Source of the DNA: Platynereis dumerilii
Lineage: Eukaryota > Annelida > Polychaeta > Phyllodocida > Nereididae
DNA length: 64,000 bases
Direction: 5' to 3'
Assembly (NCBI GenBank): GCA_026936325.1
Contig: JAPTHN010000004.1
Span: 41,805,289-41,869,288, forward strand
Numbering within the stretch: the first letter of the stretch is position 1; each line of letters begins with the position of its first letter. A model generated the notes under the pieces. It was not told where the DNA came from. It saw only the letters and a program-made list of their open reading frames with translations, and did no database searches. Shown piece by piece: positions 58,925 through 64,000 of this stretch. The position numbers and the translations under genes were made by a program.

Positions 58925-60409
58925 ACAATTAATCAACATGTGATGTCACAAAGACTTGTAGCTCATGCTCTTTGATGTCATACAAGCCTTGATCATTTGA
59001 TTCTGTGCATGCCCTGATTGGGTGGCCTAATGGTTTGGGTGTCAGGCTTGTGATTTATTGTGAAGGCTGGTTTGCATAGGATTCGAATTCAACTCCCAAG
59101 AAAACTACATGCTTTATAGCATCAAGGGGATGGAAAGGGGGGGGGGTTGTAAACTTGTGTTGCTATAATGAATATTTTCTTTGGTTAAAATCAAATTGAT
59201 AATAAATTTTACATAGTTTTCATTTGTGATTTGAAGTCAATGGCACTCTATCTATCTTAGTGTGCACTTTACTTTAGCCTGGAATCTTGCCTGTTAAACT
59301 TATAATGGCATTGTAGACCGTAAAAATTACTTGATTCAACCTGAGGACATAAACGTTTTATTGGATCTTTGAAATTTCCAAAAATAGCAGACGACACTTT
59401 GTCTTGAGAACTTGTGTAGCTTAGGCTACACTTGCATACGCAATTTAAAGGCTATTGGCAATCCTAAAATGCATTTCTATTATTGACCTCACACTTTCAC
59501 CTTTTCACTCAAGCCTTCTTTTTCTGAGCTGTTGATTCCATCATTCCATGCAATTACGTCGAGCAGACGATGTGTATTGTTTTGGCGCAGTTATTGATTA
59601 ATTGGGCTGAGATCCACCAGGGGCGCTGAATGCAACATGCTGCTGTCAACTCCTCAATGCTGCTTTCATCATGTGTGACGGTATTTTTGCTCATTTGGAT
59701 GTCTCATGGATTTATAGCTAAAGGATATGCTTTAATATCACCCTGTACTGGACTATGAGATTCATTTAATGTGGCAGACGTAATGATGAGTGTCTAGTGA
59801 GTGTACTTTCTGCTCCTCAGGGGTTTTCACAAAGCTGCTGCAGCAACATGTCTCACATTATGCCATTGAAAAAATAAGGGAAAAAAAAAGTAAAATTGAT
59901 AATATAATGCATTGTTATTGGTAATATCTAATTTGGCATACATGTTAAATACAAAGAAAGACAAAAATTATTAATTAGGTATTTCAGTACCATCCTCAGT
60001 GACATTGATGTGAAATTGTCCAGCCAAGGAAATAATTATGTATGAATGAATGGCCAGGAATGAATGAACAGATTGTGTAACAGGCAATGAAGACAATTAT
60101 GATTGTCTATTCTGGCTTAGATATTGTTATTGCAGAATCATATACATAGTTGCAGTCTCAGTGTCTAATGTATGATGCCAAGATGTCTAGGTCTTCAGAT
60201 TCTGTAACAGCACTATGTCAACGTGACATTTTCTAATGTTTACATTTGAGATGCTGAGTCATCAATATTAATATCTTGGAAATTGAGAAGTTGGAAAATC
60301 TAGAAATAGTAAGAATTGTGAGAAAAAAGCACATGTACATACAATACATATATGGTTGTATGCAGCTATATAAAGCCTATGGAAGGGTATTTATAAGAAC
60401 GTTCATGTA
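58925..60409. other. Non-coding stretch with a SINE head
   Basis: The tRNA-like head at 59019-59097 is listed separately. A G-run lies at 59140. No gene was seen. Confidence 0.45.
59019..59097 (+). mobile_element. tRNA-like SINE head
   Basis: GGTGGCCTAATGGTTTGGGT (box A type), then TAGGATTCGAATTCAACTC (box B type) at normal spacing. No SINE body of the 19316 family follows. Confidence 0.5.
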
Positions 60410-60417
60410 CTTTAGTG

Positions 60418-60866
60418 CAGGGCTTTGGAGTCGGAGTCGGAGTCGGGAGTCGGAGTCGTGGAGTCGGAGGTTTTTGGGTGGAGTCGGAGTCGGAGTCGAA
60501 CTTTGATTGTCAGGTGGAGTCGGAGTCGGAGTCGGAAATTAAATTGGTGACTCCTGACTCCTTAAGATAATTAATATAATTTACAAAAACACAGTTACAA
60601 AAATATGAAATGTATTCCAAATTTTAAATAAAACTTCCTTAACAAGCATTCATGTACAAAATCCTATGAAAGTTTTGTAGAATTACTTTTTCTCCCCTGT
60701 TAAACGTGAAATTTTTATGTGCAATAATGCCGATAAGTGGAGTCGGGAGTCGGAGTCGGAGTCGTAATTCAGGAGACCCAAGGAGTCGGAGTCGGAGTCG
60801 GAGTCGCTTTTCAGAAGGCCTCGGGAGTCGGAGTCGGTTCAATTATTACCCGACTCCAAAGCCATG
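60418..60866. mobile_element. hAT-type MITE with (GGAGTC)n ends, 449 bp
   Basis: The left end CAGGGCTTTGGAGTCGG and the complement of the right end CATGGCTTTGGAGTCGG match in 16 of 17 bases. CTTTAGTG is duplicated exactly (60410-60417 and 60867-60874). Both halves carry GGAGTC runs in the same orientation, so each end pairs only by its terminal part. Ser/Arg-rich and Leu/Arg-rich frames here come from the hexamer. Confidence 0.9.
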
Positions 60867-60874
60867 CTTTAGTG

Positions 60875-61539
60875 TGAACAACATCATTTTTGACAGGAAA
60901 ATAATTAAACTTGATTATGGGGATGCCAGAAAGTGTTGGGGTGAATGAGGACAGTGTATGGCCTAATATGTGTATAAATCAAATTAAATTCTGTACAATA
61001 CATTATATGCATTTCAATGGTGATCTATTGTATATTTCATTTATTGCCTAATTCAACAATATGACCATTTATAATCCTGTTATAAATATATTTGTATTTT
61101 GAAATTATTTGACAGTTATAGTAAATAGCAGTTTAAACTTTGAACTGTCCAGCAATTTAACGTGTTTAAAGCAATTTTCTGACACTTTTTACTTACTTGC
61201 CATCTGCTCTGGCTAGTTTTTGTCAATTTTATTTATTTTTAGCCGAAGGCTCATGCCTCATAGAGGCATAGAGCCTGAGGCTTATCTACTCCTGTCTGGG
61301 AATCTCATCACTGGCAAATTATACGCAAAATCTCTTGACAGACAGGGTTTGATGCTAAGTTAATGTTATGGGTGGATTTCAATGTTCTTTGACCTCAAAA
61401 CTTTGGAAGTAGATTTTGGGTTTATGTCCCGATTGTGGTTATTTGTTGCTGTCAAATGTAGCAGGGATTCACCTCCTTACATGGCCATGCATCATGGCCA
61501 ACTGAATCAGGCTTTGGTCAGTGTGTCCTTTGACCCCAG
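60875..61539. other. AT-rich non-coding stretch
   Basis: A short inverted word, GCCGAAGGCTCATGCCTCAT then AGAGGCATAGAGCCTGAGGC, at about 61242-61282 forms a hairpin. No gene was seen. Confidence 0.4.
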
Positions 61540-61790
61540 CAGGTCACATGGTCAGTTTGAACCAATCAGAGAACACTACATAGCCCTGGAGTGAGCATAC
61601 CTTAGCTGGTCACATGGTTGGTTTGAGCCAATCACAGCACACTATATAGCCCTTGAGTGAGCATACTGACCTACTTAGCCTGCTGCTGGATCTGCTGTAG
61701 ACAGAATACTCCACTGGGGCACCAGCTGGTGACATGGTCTGTTTGAACCAATCAGAGAACACTATAGCCCTGGAGTGAGCATATCTGACC
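61540..61790. repeat. Three copies of a ~60-bp unit with CCAAT words
   Basis: Units start at about 61543, 61611 and 61728. Each reads GGTCACATGGTCAGTTTGAA (one copy GGTGACATGG), then CCAATCAGAGAACACTA, ATAGCCCTGGAGTGAGCATA. The third is separated by about 60 bp of other sequence. The ACCAATCAG word fits the NF-Y site. Confidence 0.75.
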
Positions 61791-62742
61791 TGCTAGGCCT
61801 GCTACTGGCTCTGTCATTCATCAGCTCATCTCCTGCTGTGCTGGGGTGCCCAAAAGACAAACTTTCAAGTTTCTCTAGGTACTCCTCCAACAAGCTGCAT
61901 GCATCTCATACAATATTATTAACTCTACACATACCACTTCATGTAACTACTTTGTTGGAAAATTAATTATCGGTCTATCTCCTGCAGACCACACAATTTA
62001 GGCATAAAATTAATGATTAGTAGATTATGTATGAATAATTTTCTATAGCCCTTTTCTATTCTTGGTAATGCAGGATATCATCTGACAGTTCTAAATATTT
62101 AGACCAGCTCTGTGTTTTGAATCATCCAAAAGATATGATGAGGGCGGGGAGGGGGGCTATATTATGAGCTTAAATTGGGGAGGAGGGTGACAAGATGAGG
62201 GAGGGGCAAAATGATGGGGGCAAGGTGAGAAGTGGCCATAATTAGTAATGAGACGTTAAAAATGATGGTGGCCAGTTCAGTTGGAGGCAAGAAGGTGGTA
62301 GAACTTCCATACCTTTAAGATGAAATTCACCAAAAAAATTTACAATGACTAAACAATAACAAAAGTTGAATTTTCACAATTTTACCACTTCACCTGTCAT
62401 GAGACGGGTACGCTGCTGGTAAGATTATGAATAAAACCTATCAGAATACTTAATTTATATAACTAACTGCTCAGTTAATTATTGAATTTCATAAAAATCC
62501 ATGGTTGTGCTGCTTGTGCACAGCCCAATTTGATTGTTCAAAATTTTCAATCAAACTGTTACATTGTGCTACTTTTCCTGACACATCAACAAATGAAACT
62601 ATTTTATGTCTACAGAATAAAATCACTGATTTAATTTATAAATTATGATCTAATTTTGTATGATTGAGTTCATGTTTTGGAAAGACGAGGGCCACTTCAG
62701 CAAAGCCTTCAGTGATTGAGTCAGACACGCCCACGAAGCTGA
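61791..62742. other. Non-coding stretch
   Basis: A purine-rich stretch lies at about 62135-62240. No gene was seen. Confidence 0.4.
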
Positions 62743-62973
62743 CCAATGGACAAGCCTTCACACACGTTATGCAAATGAGGCTGATTTTGCTATTTCGCAC
62801 ACTTCCCTGGTTATAGGTGCCATTCTTATATGAGTAGATAGATCTCTCTGAGAGCTTTAAAATGATAGGTCATACATCTCTGAGAAGCAAATAGTCTCTT
62901 CTTAAATTGCCGGTAAACTTTTGAAGTGGGGAGGAATCCTGGGCGCTGATTGGTCTAGACCTCCATGACGTAA
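62743..62973. promoter_or_regulatory. Promoter-like cluster of CCAAT, octamer and CRE-like words
   Basis: CCAAT at 62743-62747, the octamer ATGCAAAT at 62769-62776, an inverted CCAAT (ATTGG) at 62949-62953 and TGACGTAA at 62966-62973. A possible donor, AACAG|GTAGGC, follows at about 63120-63129. No downstream coding exon could be confirmed; a 33-codon frame from the ATG at 63184 is too short to judge. Confidence 0.25.
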
Positions 62974-63394
62974 ATGTATGTTAATATGCGCCGCTGGAAG
63001 GATTCGCCTAGGGTAGATTGTCTGGGTTATGAGGGCAGGTCTTTGAAATATAATTATTCCTTGTAATTTTAACAAGAATCCGAGGGTTACAAAAAGTGTA
63101 GAAGTTGTGAAAAAGGTATAACAGGTAGGCCTGAATCGTAAGGATTAGCAAGCATAAAATTTTGTGATTTTCTGGTAAGGAAAATGAGCCCCTTCGAGGG
63201 CTTCTTCAGCCGTACAGAAACAACTCAGGCAGCTGGAGAGAAGCCCATAGGAGATGGGAGAAAGCTCCAGATGAGTCATTAAGCAGGCCTTTGTCCATGA
63301 TTTCATCTGAAACATTCAGTAAATTGTTCTGACACTTTGGTTGCCTTACTTGGAATTTGCAGCAATCAAGCAGTTCATTCAACTTTGGCCTAGA

Positions 63395-64000
63395 CTAAAG
63401 CCCCTTTCCCACTGGCCACGTTTCATTGCATAATACCAAAAATCCAAAAATTTGTTCAAACGCACAAGGGCACACGTCTCTTTTGAGCCCAGGTAGCAAT
63501 GTTAATTGGTGTAATGCATAGGTGTCGCAGAAGAATGCATAGCTCTGCATAGGCTTGGCATAGGCCTGCAATTACACTGCAAATGGGCTGCATACACATA
63601 CTTATTGGTACATATGATTGCATATGAAGTCTTTTGTTCTGCAAAATCGCCTCTTACATTATCCAAATCTGAAAAATTTGTATTAAATCTCCAATTGACC
63701 TGCACATGGATGCATATCAATACATTTGGTTGCATATCAATGCAAAGGCACCGCATATGTCCACATAAGCCTGCAATCCTTCGCATTGGTTAGCAAATGG
63801 GCTTGCATTGCATTGCATATCAAATTCAAACGCAGCTCTGATGCGTTCAAATTAAACATGTTTAATTTTTCTGCCCTCCCTGCTGGTTATACACGTTTGT
63901 ATGCATTTGACTGCATTCCCTTGCATACCCTTGCCTTGCTCTGCATAGCATTGCATAACCCCTTGCGTATCCACTACGTTTCGTACATACGCATTCAAAC
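63395..64000. repeat. TGCAT-rich sequence, possible element start
   Basis: GCATAGG, TTGCATA and TGCATATC words recur many times at irregular spacing through to the end of the window. It begins with AAAGCCCCTTTCCCACTGG, which looks like an element terminus, but the other end is not visible here. Confidence 0.4.

Noticed and set aside
1-64000. CRISPR arrays, rRNA genes, bacterial operons, LTR retroelements
   Set aside because: Looked for and not seen. The regular arrays here are eukaryotic satellites without unique spacers, and no pair of long direct repeats with retroelement genes was recognised.

Overview
This is an AT-rich stretch of animal nuclear DNA with few genes and many repeats. Spliceosomal introns, tRNA-derived SINEs, a CR1/L2-type LINE tail, several kinds of MITE and long GATA/TATC microsatellites rule out a microbe. 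The one recognisable host gene is closest to vertebrate ARHGEF12 (LARG), so my best guess is a marine invertebrate, probably a deuterostome such as an echinoderm or hemichordate. That placement is inference; I cannot name the species.

Host gene (+ strand, about 13.5-27 kb and probably running on past the visible part). A long first coding exon at 16512-18424 encodes a low-complexity, probably disordered N-terminus of about 637 residues. It splices in phase to a short Lys/Glu-rich exon (20782-20879). Three exons (21339-21440, 22019-22068, 22421-22478) then encode most of a PDZ domain very like that of the RhoGEFs ARHGEF11/ARHGEF12. A tiny candidate exon (26869-26899) may supply the last PDZ strand. 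The RGS-like, DH and PH parts of a full PDZ-RhoGEF were not found. They may lie in short exons I missed or beyond 64 kb. A candidate first coding exon of unknown identity ends at 50447.

Mobile elements. From left to right: a LINE tail broken by a mariner-like MITE that itself holds a second MITE (1.8-3.2 kb); a 475-bp MITE with a perfect 8-bp target duplication (7.1 kb); a 683-bp hAT-type element with a perfect 8-bp duplication (10.3 kb); a 1.34-kb Harbinger-like element in intron 5 (23.4 kb); foldback elements near 27 kb; a 289-bp Harbinger-like MITE (32.1 kb); a 4.75-kb DNA transposon with terminal inverted repeats of about 0.85 kb and a decayed minus-strand gene (40.6-45.4 kb); and two more hAT-like MITEs (58.6 and 60.4 kb). 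tRNA-derived SINEs are scattered throughout.

Tandem repeats. Six different tandem-repeat families sit side by side at 34.97-37.35 kb. One is a 22-bp, CpG-bearing array that is open in all six reading frames, and each typical unit contains a perfect p53-family half-site. A diverged ~130-bp repeat lies upstream of the RhoGEF gene, and a homopurine/homopyrimidine minisatellite lies at 6.3 kb.

The best candidate for a little-described system is the 40.6-45.4 kb transposon. Its interior carries, in order on the minus strand, remnants of a protein family that I know from memory from invertebrate genomes (HEQxN-type, 'FHxFxxCDxTSA'-type and CXC cysteine motifs). The long inverted repeats are built of subrepeats with AAGATGGC-type motifs.
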